DNA of 64,000 nt, taken from the NCBI GenBank assembly GCA_000307305.1, contig DF158882.1:1539171-1603170 (forward strand), read 5' to 3'. The DNA comes from Enterobacteriaceae bacterium B14. GTDB taxonomy: Bacteria > Pseudomonadota > Gammaproteobacteria > Enterobacterales > Enterobacteriaceae. Made by a program: the position numbers and the translations under genes. The notes below the pieces were generated by a model, which had not been told where the DNA came from, made no database searches, and worked only from the letters and a program-made list of their open reading frames with translations. The stretch's first letter is position 1; each line of letters begins with the position of its first letter. Below are positions 56,593-64,000 of the stretch, one piece after another.

Positions 56593-57267
56593 TTGACGAA
56601 GACTCATTTGCAACAACAGCCTCTTATCCTGCGCCAAGCTAGGATACAACCTTATGAATCCGTCTCCCTTGCTATGCATGCGTTTACAGATCAACGCACG
56701 CAGGATACACCTGACGAAATTTGGCTCGTACAGCATCCTCCGGTGTTTACACAAGGCCAAGCTGGAAAAGCGGAACATATTCTCGTAAGGGGCGATATCC
56801 CTATTGTTCAAAGCGATCGCGGTGGCCAGGTGACTTACCACGGCTTAGGGCAACAGGTCATGTATATATTAATAGACCTTAAGCGGCGCAAACTGGGTGT
56901 AAGGGATCTTGTTACCTGCCTCGAAAATACCGTGATCGATACACTCGCACACTTTAATATTGTCGCTAAAGCTCGCCCAGATGCACCAGGCGTCTATATT
57001 AATGAGAAAAAGATCTGTTCATTAGGCTTAAGAATAAGAAAAGGTTGCTCCTTTCATGGGTTAGCCCTGAATGTAAATATGGATCTTGAGCCTTTTACCC
57101 TCATTAATCCCTGTGGTTATGCTGGCATGGAGATGACGCAGGTAAGCACATTAGTACCTCATACGACATGCGAGGATATTGCCCCAATTCTGGTGCAAAA
57201 ATTTATTCATTTACTCGGCGAACAAAGTGTCGAGAAACATCAGTGGAATATTGACGATTATGAGTAA
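56593..57267 (+). CDS. lipB: Octanoyl-(acyl carrier protein) transferase LipB
   Basis: Transfers octanoate from ACP to lipoyl domains. 224 residues in the frame from the TTG at 56593; a second TTG at 56608 is equally plausible, and neither has a strong ribosome site. Conserved [39 protein letters not shown] (catalytic Lys/Cys pair: Lys in GEKICSLG-type [12 protein letters not shown], Cys in [11 protein letters not shown]). The stop overlaps lipA by 8 nt. E. coli has ybeF between lipB and lipA; here they are fused into one unit. Confidence 0.94.
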   Translation: MTKTHLQQQPLILRQARIQPYESVSLAMHAFTDQRTQDTPDEIWLVQHPPVFTQGQAGKAEHILVRGDIPIVQSDRGGQVTYHGLGQQVMYILIDLKRRKLGVRDLVTCLENTVIDTLAHFNIVAKARPDAPGVYINEKKICSLGLRIRKGCSFHGLALNVNMDLEPFTLINPCGYAGMEMTQVSTLVPHTTCEDIAPILVQKFIHLLGEQSVEKHQWNIDDYE

Positions 57268-58225
57268 ACCAATTCAGATGGAACGCGGTATTAAATACCG
57301 TGACGCGGATAAAATGGCATTAATCCCAGTAAAAACCGTCGTCACCGAGCGGCAAGAGCTATTGCGTAAGCCAGACTGGATGAAAATCAAACTTCCTGCT
57401 GATTCTAGTCGTATCCAAGGCATCAAAGCTGCCATGCGGAAAAATGGCCTGCACTCCGTATGCGAAGAAGCCTCTTGCCCAAACCTCGCCGAGTGTTTCA
57501 ATCACGGTACGGCGACATTTATGATTTTAGGTGCTATCTGCACACGCCGCTGCCCTTTCTGTGACGTTGCCCATGGACGCCCTATCGCCCCTGATACTAA
57601 CGAGCCATTAAAGCTGGCACAGACAATCCACGATATGGCATTGCGCTACGTTGTTATTACATCAGTCGATCGTGATGATTTGCGCGATGGGGGTGCTCAG
57701 CACTTTGCAGACTGTATTGCAGCTATTCGCGAAAAGAGCCCAACGATTAAAATCGAAACATTGGTTCCTGACTTCCGCGGCAGAATGGATAAGGCTTTAG
57801 AGATCTTAAGCGCGACACCACCTGATGTTTTCAACCATAACCTAGAGAACGTCCCCCGCCTATATCGCCAAGTTCGCCCCGGTGCAGATTATCAGTGGTC
57901 ACTAAAACTATTAGAGCGCTTTAAAGAAGCACACCCAGAGATCCCAACTAAATCGGGTTTAATGGTGGGATTAGGCGAAACCAACGCGGAGATTGTGGAT
58001 GTCATGCGCGACTTACGTGCTCATGGCGTTACGATGCTAACTCTGGGGCAATATTTACAGCCAAGCCGCCATCATCTTCCCGTTCAGCGCTATGTTAGCC
58101 CTGCCGAGTTTGATGAGATGAAAGCTGAAGCGCTCGCGATGGGCTTTACTCATGCAGCCTGTGGACCATTCGTCCGTTCGTCATATCATGCCGACCTACA
58201 GGCAAAAGGCGAAGAAGTAAAATAA
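57260..58225 (+). CDS. lipA: Lipoyl synthase LipA
   Basis: Radical-SAM enzyme inserting two sulfurs into protein-bound octanoyl chains. 321 residues from [20 protein letters not shown], the E. coli length. Auxiliary cluster [12 protein letters not shown] (about 68-79), SAM cluster [13 protein letters not shown] (about 94-106), C-terminal conserved Ser in FVRSSYHAD. Starts inside the last codons of lipB. Recipients would include pyruvate and 2-oxoglutarate dehydrogenase complexes. Confidence 0.97.
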   Translation: MSKPIQMERGIKYRDADKMALIPVKTVVTERQELLRKPDWMKIKLPADSSRIQGIKAAMRKNGLHSVCEEASCPNLAECFNHGTATFMILGAICTRRCPFCDVAHGRPIAPDTNEPLKLAQTIHDMALRYVVITSVDRDDLRDGGAQHFADCIAAIREKSPTIKIETLVPDFRGRMDKALEILSATPPDVFNHNLENVPRLYRQVRPGADYQWSLKLLERFKEAHPEIPTKSGLMVGLGETNAEIVDVMRDLRAHGVTMLTLGQYLQPSRHHLPVQRYVSPAEFDEMKAEALAMGFTHAACGPFVRSSYHADLQAKGEEVK

Positions 58226-58249
58226 GCGAAATTCGCTAACTCATCCCGC

Positions 58250-58282
58250 AAAAAGGATGGCATGTAACATGTCATCCTTTTT
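58250..58282. terminator. Bidirectional terminator between lipA and tatE
   Basis: AAAAAGGATG / CATCCTTTTT outer stem with an inner CATGT/ACATG stem. Serves lipA rightward and tatE leftward. Confidence 0.88.
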
Positions 58283-58286
58283 ACTC

Positions 58287-58487
58287 TTACTTAGCGTCAC
58301 TCTTATGTTCAATATCAGGCGTCGTATTCACATCAGCCTGATCGGCTGGTTTATCTTCAACCGCTTTCTTAAAACCTTTAATCGCGGCGCCGAGATCTGC
58401 CCCAAGCGTTCTCAACTTGCTGGTACCAAACAATAATACGATTAAAACAGCAATCACCAGCAGCTTAGTAATACTGATACCTTCCAT
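58287..58487 (-). CDS. tatE: TatE, twin-arginine translocase component
   Basis: 66 residues: one transmembrane helix [20 protein letters not shown], hinge [20 protein letters not shown], amphipathic helix and acidic tail. Very close to E. coli TatE (67), a TatA-like pore-forming protein that supports export of folded proteins. Position after lipA matches E. coli. Confidence 0.95.
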   Translation of the reverse strand: MEGISITKLLVIAVLIVLLFGTSKLRTLGADLGAAIKGFKKAVEDKPADQADVNTTPDIEHKSDAK

Positions 58488-58601
58488 ACCAACCTTCCTA
58501 TCACACGCTATAGCCTATAAATAATATAGGCATCATTTCTACGCCTATTTATTTTTCACTGCCATATCAAAATGTAACAGGATAAATGATATAAAAATTA
58601 G

Positions 58602-59177
58602 CTAGTTAGATATATCATTGAGCTGGTCTAGCATTCTTTTAAGACATTTTATTTTGCTTTTTGCCAAGATATAGCTAGAAAGCTTACTTAATTGGAAAAA
58701 TGTTTTATCCCCAAAGCCATCAATAATTTTGAAGTGATTTACACCATCATCATCCAATGCATAAACGATGTTTTTACAATGAAGAGAATTTATTAGCACC
58801 TTCGTCGTCATAAACCAGCCAAGTAACTCATTCAACTTAAGCTGCTTCTCAGTATCAAACTCACCCTCTAAAACGATATCGTAGAGTGTCTTAGCAATTG
58901 TCCCATCAGCACTTTTCTCTTTGACGATGACTTCACCAAGCCCCATATTAGTAGAAACTAAACCTTTTATTTTCTGTATATATCTCTTGTCGAGCTCGCT
59001 TTTAGGCACACACTCTTTGATTTCACGCTGCACTTCTCGCACTTTACTGCGGTATTTTTCAATATTAGGGATAACCACTTTAATAATAAGATTGTCATCT
59101 TCAGGGTGCTGGTAGACATACCTGTCATTACCCTTCGCTAACAGATTGCCTGCTGTCAGATCAAGTCGTACGCTCAT
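58602..59177 (-). CDS. YrbL-family protein (kinase-like fold)
   Basis: 191 residues. The pattern matches YrbL, a PhoP-regulated protein with a protein-kinase-like fold: GNDRYVYQHPEDDNLIIKVV at the N-terminus (the Lys of IIKVV as in kinases), LVSTNMGLGEVIVKE, LINSLHCKNIVYALDDDG (catalytic-loop-like, Asn present but the usual Asp missing) and FKIIDGFGDKTF (IIDG as the metal motif). The ATG immediately follows GAGGAA, so initiation spacing is tight. More AT-rich than its neighbours. Not found at this place in E. coli, where yrbL is far away. Likely acquired; substrate unknown. Confidence 0.78.
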   Translation of the reverse strand: MSVRLDLTAGNLLAKGNDRYVYQHPEDDNLIIKVVIPNIEKYRSKVREVQREIKECVPKSELDKRYIQKIKGLVSTNMGLGEVIVKEKSADGTIAKTLYDIVLEGEFDTEKQLKLNELLGWFMTTKVLINSLHCKNIVYALDDDGVNHFKIIDGFGDKTFFQLSKLSSYILAKSKIKCLKRMLDQLNDISN

Positions 59178-59873
59178 TTCCTCATCACTCTTTCGGCAAA
59201 TTGCTCGGCTCCCTTGAGCCTAGCCATATATAGATTAAGGTGTTTTAATGTTAAATTATCGTAATGAAAAAATAAATACTCCCCCACTCTAGAAAGCTCT
59301 TTTTAGGAAATATCACTCATTAACCGAGCATCATGTCTCTCAAAATACATATACGCAGAGTAGTCATAGAGATACGATAATAGGCATTAAATTAGATACA
59401 AAAAAGCCAGGTTAAACCTATAGGTTAATGGTATTTAAGTAGTTTTTTATCTTTATTGAGGGTAGGAAATAGAAAGTAAAAAACTGCATTTTAGAAAATA
59501 TCAGATTGGATATTTTGCTTGAATATCGAAAGCATCATACATAGAGCGAAGGCCAGTTATAACACTTTGATACTTTAGATATTACGATGTTTTATGATTC
59601 ACTCCACACGACCTCATCTCACTGATGGCTATTGGTATATCAGTAGTTTCATGTTCTTTAACTAAGATTCTAGTGGTATAACTTTCCTTCATTACCTTTC
59701 AAGGCGTTTATCCTTAAAACCACATAAAGCTTAATATGAACAATGTATTTAGGGATGATGACTGGTATCAGAGCAAAATACTTTGAATCATCTTAGTGAT
59801 GGAGGAGTGTTGGCTTACTTCATTTAGTGAACGGTAAACATAACTAGCTGAGTAATAGGAGAATAACTAGGAA
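59178..59873. other. AT-rich gene-free region next to tRNA-Arg
   Basis: About 700 bases with no credible frame or RNA gene. It abuts the 3' end of tRNA-Arg(UCU), a common integration target, and may be worn-out island DNA. I saw no repeated copy of the tRNA 3' end in it. Confidence 0.5.
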
Positions 59874-59950
59874 TGGTGCCCCCTGCAGGATTCGAACCTG
59901 CGACCTACGGCTTAGAAGGCCGTTGCTCTATCCAACTGAGCTAAGAGAGC
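59874..59950 (-). tRNA. argU: tRNA-Arg (UCU)
   Basis: 77 nt with encoded CCA. Acceptor GCTCTCT pairs with AGGGGGC, including two G-U pairs. Anticodon loop CTTCTAA (UCU). Position next to folD agrees with E. coli argU. It reads AGA and AGG codons. Confidence 0.93.
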
Positions 59951-60138
59951 GATACTGAATTGTCATAGTGCTGACAGAGGCAGAATTATACGGAGCATGT
60001 ACTTTGAGTCAATGAGTTTTCTCTATTTATCCATTCACTTGCTTATTTTATAGTTATTCATGACTGACATATGTCACAGCTTCTGACAGAATAGAAATTC
60101 TTTCCCTCCGCTTACTCAATTAATGGATTCGGTTTCAG

Positions 60139-60996
60139 ATGTCAGCAAAAATTATTGACGGTAAAACGATTGCGCAGCAAGTCAGAAGTGAAGTTGCCGA
60201 GCGCGTAAAAGCACGTCTTGCGGCAGGCCTACGTGCTCCAGGGCTCGCTGTAGTTTTAGTCGGGGAAAACCCCGCCTCACAGATTTATGTTGGCAGTAAG
60301 CGCCGTGCTTGTGAAGAAGTTGGGTTCATCTCTCGTTCTTACGATTTACCCTCAACGGCTAACGAAAACGAGCTGTTATCGCTTATCGACACCCTTAATG
60401 ACGACCCAGAGATTGATGGGATCCTTGTTCAGCTCCCGCTGCCTAAAGAGATCGACAGCACAAAAGTCTTAGAGCGCATCAACCCAAATAAAGATGTTGA
60501 TGGCTTTCACCCTTATAACGTTGGTCGCTTGTGCCAACGTGCCCCGACACTACGCCCCTGCACACCACATGGCATCATTACCCTGCTAGAAAGATCTGGC
60601 ATAAAGACACATGGTCTGGATGCTCTGGTGGTTGGTGCATCCAACATTGTCGGCCGCCCTATGGCGTTAGAGTTACTACTTGCCGGTTGTACGACCACCA
60701 TTACCCACCGCTTCACTATCAATCTAGAAGAGCACGTACGCCGAGCTGATTTAGTGGTAGTTGCTGTCGGTAAGCCTGGTTTCATTCCTGGAGAGTGGAT
60801 TAAACCTGGTGCCGTTGTTATTGACGTTGGTATTAATCGCCTAGAAAGTGGAAAAGTCGTTGGTGACGTTGAATTTGATGTTGCAGCAGAACGCGCAAGC
60901 TGGATAACACCTGTTCCGGGTGGTGTCGGGCCAATGACCGTTGCGACACTAATACAGAATACATTAGATGCCTGCGAGAAGTATCACAGCAAGTAA
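60139..60996 (+). CDS. folD: Methylene-THF dehydrogenase/cyclohydrolase FolD
   Basis: Bifunctional NADP-dependent one-carbon enzyme. 285 residues (E. coli 288). Substrate motif [17 protein letters not shown] (about 50-66, with Tyr and Lys), [11 protein letters not shown] (about 94-104), [13 protein letters not shown], nucleotide-binding [17 protein letters not shown] (about 163-179) and C-terminal [14 protein letters not shown]. Transcribed alone, divergent from argU. Confidence 0.97.
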   Translation: MSAKIIDGKTIAQQVRSEVAERVKARLAAGLRAPGLAVVLVGENPASQIYVGSKRRACEEVGFISRSYDLPSTANENELLSLIDTLNDDPEIDGILVQLPLPKEIDSTKVLERINPNKDVDGFHPYNVGRLCQRAPTLRPCTPHGIITLLERSGIKTHGLDALVVGASNIVGRPMALELLLAGCTTTITHRFTINLEEHVRRADLVVVAVGKPGFIPGEWIKPGAVVIDVGINRLESGKVVGDVEFDVAAERASWITPVPGGVGPMTVATLIQNTLDACEKYHSK

Positions 60997-61017
60997 GCTA
61001 CATAGAAGACAGACACC

Positions 61018-61057
61018 TTGCTACCTCACCGCTGTTATCTGGTGGTGAAGTAGCAAG
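61018..61057 (+). terminator. Hairpin after folD
   Basis: CTTGCTAC...CACC / GGTG...GTAGCAAG long imperfect stem, 22 nt past folD. No T-run, so its role in termination is uncertain. The next 300 bases to 61355 hold no gene and should carry the promoter of the aminotransferase gene. Confidence 0.5.
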
Positions 61058-61355
61058 CCTAATGACACGAAACACGTATAGAGCCCCTTCCTGTGCTTTA
61101 TTACAGCCATTTTTCTTATTACCGTTTGCCGTGTATTATCCTCCTGAGTAATATACTCACCCACGCATCAATATTTAACACTTATGATGATTTAACCATC
61201 TGAAAAACAAACCGTTATCATCCTGCTATGATGTTGTCAAATATCTATCCTTATAGTCATAAGGCAATAGTGTTATTAAATAAAACTGTGATTATCTTCC
61301 GTAACAAAAGATTAAAAAACAAGCAAATAAGCCACAAAAACAGGGAGTCTTTTTC

Positions 61356-62543
61356 ATGCTAGCCGTTCCTTTTCCTTATAAAATAAACATGCTAAGCAAT
61401 TCATTAACAAAGGAAGATGTGCAAATAGCTCAGTCAGCACTTAGCCATAACTCTCCCCATCATCAGCAGGACAGAATCTCCCTATTACACCAGAGTATTT
61501 CCCAATACTGGAATACGCCTTATGTAGCCAGTTTTATGAGTGGAAGGGCTGCACTCTATGCCGTTATTCAAGTTCTTGGTTTGGAGACAGGGGATCAGGT
61601 CATTATTCCCGCCTTCACCAGCCAAAGTGTGACCAATGCGATTAAATTTAATGGCTGCGATACTCAGTTCGTGGATATCGAACTAGATACCTATGGAATT
61701 GATGCAGAAAAAATGCGGCAAGCAATCACCCCTTACACTAAGGCCGTGATCATCCAACACACCTTTGGATTAGTATCACGCGATCTAGACGCCATATTAG
61801 ACATTGCCCGTGAACATGGCTTATGGGTTATTGAAGATTGTGCACAAGCAACAGGCGCTCGCTATAAACAACAGCTCATCGGTACCTTTGGTGATATCGC
61901 TATTTTTAGCAGTGAACGCTCAAAGGTTGTTAATACTATTCATGGTGGCTGGGCTATCACTACCAACCCAGAGCTAGGCGAGAAATTACAGCAGATATAC
62001 GAAAGCTTTGATGATGCCGACCCCATTTTTATTCAGAAATTACTGAATACGCTCTGCCACGCTTATGCCAGCTTGCCAACCTCAGAGACGGCAACCCATC
62101 CTGATGAGACATGGCCTCTATCAGAGCATGTACCCCAAGTGCAACCAGAAGAGTTAAACAACCAATTTTCGCCTATTTATCGTTGGCGCATGGCACCCTG
62201 CGTTGCGGCCCTTCTCACCCACCAACTGTCGATGCTGCCAACTATCTTGCAGCACCACCGTAAAGGGGCTAAATTTTGGCTGAAGTGGGCTAAGCGAAAC
62301 GGTATCGCACCACCAAAACCTTCTCGGGAATCAGAGAGCACATGGCTGCGTTTTCCTATTCTGGTCAACCCGACTCAGAAGAAGAATAAGCACCTTTTGG
62401 AAGAGAGCATGAATGTAGAATTAGGGGTCTGGTATACAACCCCTATGGACCCTTGGCCTTTAATTCTTGATGATTGCCCAAATGGCATGTTAGCAGCGGA
62501 AAGCTGCATCAATATACCAACGTGGTTGCCAGAAAAATATTGA
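61356..62543 (+). CDS. DegT/DnrJ/EryC1-family PLP aminotransferase, orphan
   Basis: 395 residues; ATG with GGGAGT 7 nt upstream. Fold type I PLP enzyme of the sugar-aminotransferase family: SFMSGRAALYAVIQVLGLET with the Ser-Gly-Arg cofactor loop (about 60), VIIPAFTSQSVTNAI, VDIELDTYGID, WVIEDCAQATGARY (about 154-167, Asp contacting pyridine nitrogen), and FSSERSKVVNTIHGGWAITT (about 183-202) carrying the Schiff-base Lys. The usual FSF..K...GEGG is altered to SSERSK...IHGG. There are no sugar-nucleotide genes nearby, so the substrate is unknown. Followed by a terminator shared with cysS. Confidence 0.88.
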   Translation: MLAVPFPYKINMLSNSLTKEDVQIAQSALSHNSPHHQQDRISLLHQSISQYWNTPYVASFMSGRAALYAVIQVLGLETGDQVIIPAFTSQSVTNAIKFNGCDTQFVDIELDTYGIDAEKMRQAITPYTKAVIIQHTFGLVSRDLDAILDIAREHGLWVIEDCAQATGARYKQQLIGTFGDIAIFSSERSKVVNTIHGGWAITTNPELGEKLQQIYESFDDADPIFIQKLLNTLCHAYASLPTSETATHPDETWPLSEHVPQVQPEELNNQFSPIYRWRMAPCVAALLTHQLSMLPTILQHHRKGAKFWLKWAKRNGIAPPKPSRESESTWLRFPILVNPTQKKNKHLLEESMNVELGVWYTTPMDPWPLILDDCPNGMLAAESCINIPTWLPEKY

Positions 62544-62576
62544 TAATATCCGCACTGTTGGTTAGAAAAATTACAT

Positions 62577-62607
62577 AAAAAAGGCGCGATATCATCGCGC
62601 CTTTTTT
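62577..62607. terminator. Bidirectional terminator before cysS
   Basis: AAAAAAGGCGCGAT / ATCGCGCCTTTTTT, a 14-bp perfect stem with a 3-nt loop. Serves the aminotransferase gene rightward and cysS leftward. Confidence 0.92.
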
Positions 62608-62633
62608 ACTGTTTTAACGCAGTGAAAACCGTT

Positions 62634-64000
62634 CTATTTACGCCGCCATGTTGTACCTTGTGCGCCATCTTCCAGCTCAATACCCATCTCAGTCAGCTGG
62701 TTGCGTGCAGAATCGGCTAACGCCCACTCTTTATTCTTACGGGCATCGTTACGCTGTTGGATTAATGCTTCAATCTTCGCAACATCATCACCATCAGTGC
62801 TGCATGTCCCCTGAAGAAATAACTCAGGATCTTGCTGCAGTAGCCCTAACACCGCAGAAAGCTCACGTAAACGAGCCGCTAAACCACTCGCTGCTGCTAG
62901 GTCTTCTGCTTTCAAACGATTCACTTCACGTGCTAGGTCAAACAGCACGGAGTACGCTTCTGGTGTATTAAAATCGTCGTCCATAGACTCACGGAAACGG
63001 GCAACAAACTCACCACCACCAGCTGGCTGTGCGTTTTCATCCATTCCCCGTAGCGCAGTATATAAACGTTCAAGGGCAGAACGAGCCTGCTTCAGATTGT
63101 CTTCGCTATAGTTCAGTTGGCTGCGATAGTGCCCAGACATTAAGAAATAGCGCACCGTTTCAGCATCGTAATAAGCAAGTACATCACGAATAGTAAAGAA
63201 ATTATCTAGTGATTTTGACATTTTTTCCTTATCAATCATCACCATACCGGAGTGCATCCAGTAATTCACATACGGTCCTTCGTGAGCACAGGTTGATTGC
63301 GCTATTTCATTTTCATGATGGGGGAACATTAAGTCTGAGCCACCACCGTGGATATCAAAATGTTCACCTAACTGCTTACAGTTCATCGCAGAACACTCAA
63401 TATGCCAGCCTGGGCGGCCTTCTCCCCAAGGCGATGCCCAACTAGGTTCACCCGGTTTCGACATTTTCCACAGCACAAAATCCATGGGATTACGCTTAAC
63501 ATCGGCCACTTCAACACGCGCACCAGCCTGTAACTGCTCAAGATCCTGACGTGATAACACACCATAATCAGCATCCGTTTCAACGGAGAACATTACGTCA
63601 CCGTTAGAGGCTACATAGGCATGATTACGTGCGAGAAGTTTTTCAACAAGCTCGATAATTTCAGCGATATGGTGTGTTGCTCGTGGCTCCAGATCAGGCC
63701 GCGCAATATTTAATGCATCAAAATCTGCATGCATTTCAGCCAACATGCGCTCAGTGAGTTGGTCACATGTCTCACCGTTCTCTGCTGCTCGTTTAATGAT
63801 TTTATCGTCAACATCGGTAACGTTACGCACATATTTAAGGTCATAGCCTAAATAGCGTAAATAGCGAGATACAACATCGAATGCGACAAACGTACGCCCG
63901 TGCCCAATATGACACAGGTCATAAATCGTCACGCCACATACATACATGCCCACTTTATTGGCGTGAATGGGTATAAATTCCTCTTTTTGTCTGCTCAGCG
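62634..64000 (-). CDS. cysS: Cysteinyl-tRNA synthetase (5' end cut by window edge)
   Basis: Class I synthetase charging tRNA-Cys. The frame is open to the right edge; its first visible residues [20 protein letters not shown] correspond to about residue 8 of E. coli CysS (461), so only some seven codons are missing. Zinc ligand Cys in [13 protein letters not shown] in [10 protein letters not shown], zinc site in [13 protein letters not shown] and [14 protein letters not shown] in [12 protein letters not shown]. The C-terminus ends QGTTWRRK as in E. coli. The GTG at 63953 is internal, not the start. Confidence 0.97.
   Translation of the reverse strand, partial: LSRQKEEFIPIHANKVGMYVCGVTIYDLCHIGHGRTFVAFDVVSRYLRYLGYDLKYVRNVTDVDDKIIKRAAENGETCDQLTERMLAEMHADFDALNIARPDLEPRATHHIAEIIELVEKLLARNHAYVASNGDVMFSVETDADYGVLSRQDLEQLQAGARVEVADVKRNPMDFVLWKMSKPGEPSWASPWGEGRPGWHIECSAMNCKQLGEHFDIHGGGSDLMFPHHENEIAQSTCAHEGPYVNYWMHSGMVMIDKEKMSKSLDNFFTIRDVLAYYDAETVRYFLMSGHYRSQLNYSEDNLKQARSALERLYTALRGMDENAQPAGGGEFVARFRESMDDDFNTPEAYSVLFDLAREVNRLKAEDLAAASGLAARLRELSAVLGLLQQDPELFLQGTCSTDGDDVAKIEALIQQRNDARKNKEWALADSARNQLTEMGIELEDGAQGTTWRRK

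Overview
This window reads as a chromosome segment of an Enterobacterales bacterium. Nearly every gene has an obvious E. coli homologue of almost the same length, and the backbone follows the E. coli neighbourhood ybgI-phrB-ybgA-ybfA-kdp-pgm-seqA-ybfF-ybfE-fldA-fur-glnS-nagE/nagBAC-asnB-tRNA cluster-ubiF/miaB-ybeZYX-lnt-gltIJKL-ybeL-leuS-lptE-holA-nadD-rsfS-rlmH-mrdAB-rlpA-dacA-ybeD-lipBA-tatE, then argU, folD and cysS. The species cannot be fixed from the sequence. The moderate base composition and the mix of gains and losses suggest a lineage outside the E. coli/Salmonella group, possibly Budviciaceae, but that is a guess.

Layout. 1-5.1 kb: a DUF1090 periplasmic protein and a two-gene EvgS/BvgS-type phosphorelay, followed by about 0.7 kb of AT-rich DNA. 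5.7-8.7 kb: ybgI, a photolyase gene with a large in-frame internal deletion, a two-domain ybgA, and ybfA. 9.0-12.9 kb is accessory and eroded: an unrecognised two-gene unit, then the scar of a collapsed kdpFABCDE operon (intact kdpF, the start of kdpA and the last 30 codons of kdpE), then small conserved proteins and a His-rich PadR regulator preceded by three near-identical palindromes. 13-26 kb: pgm, seqA, ybfF, ybfE, fldA, fur, glnS and the divergent nagE/nagBAC locus, whose control region has two NagC-like operators 94 bp apart with a CRP-like site between them. 26-29 kb: asnB and seven tRNA genes (Met-Leu-Gln-Gln-Met-Leu-Gln) behind a strong promoter.

29-36 kb: ubiF divergent from miaB, then ybeZ-ybeY-ybeX-lnt as a tight operon for tRNA modification, ribosome maturation and lipoprotein acylation. 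36-38.6 kb: an inserted prfH-rtcB RNA-repair and ribosome-rescue pair. Its upstream region holds a degenerate palindromic repeat element and a 14-codon reading frame with a near-perfect Shine-Dalgarno sequence and promoter. 38.6-42 kb: the glutamate/aspartate ABC transporter gltIJKL, with a probable SroC-like RNA after gltI. 42.2-43.6 kb: a stand-alone dihydrolipoyl dehydrogenase.

43.7-58.5 kb: ybeL, then a long co-directional run for leucyl-tRNA charging, LPS export, DNA polymerase clamp loading, NAD synthesis, ribosome silencing and methylation, cell elongation and peptidoglycan (mrdA, mrdB, rlpA, dacA) and lipoate synthesis (ybeD, lipB, lipA), ending with convergent tatE. 58.6-64 kb: a YrbL-like kinase-fold gene in AT-rich DNA beside tRNA-Arg(UCU), then folD, an orphan DegT-family aminotransferase, and cysS running off the right edge.

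The clearest points of interest are the two deletion scars (phrB and kdp), the triple palindrome before the PadR gene, the rtcB-prfH module with its unusual leader, and the nested inverted repeats between nagA and nagC. I did not find a convincing wholly new system.
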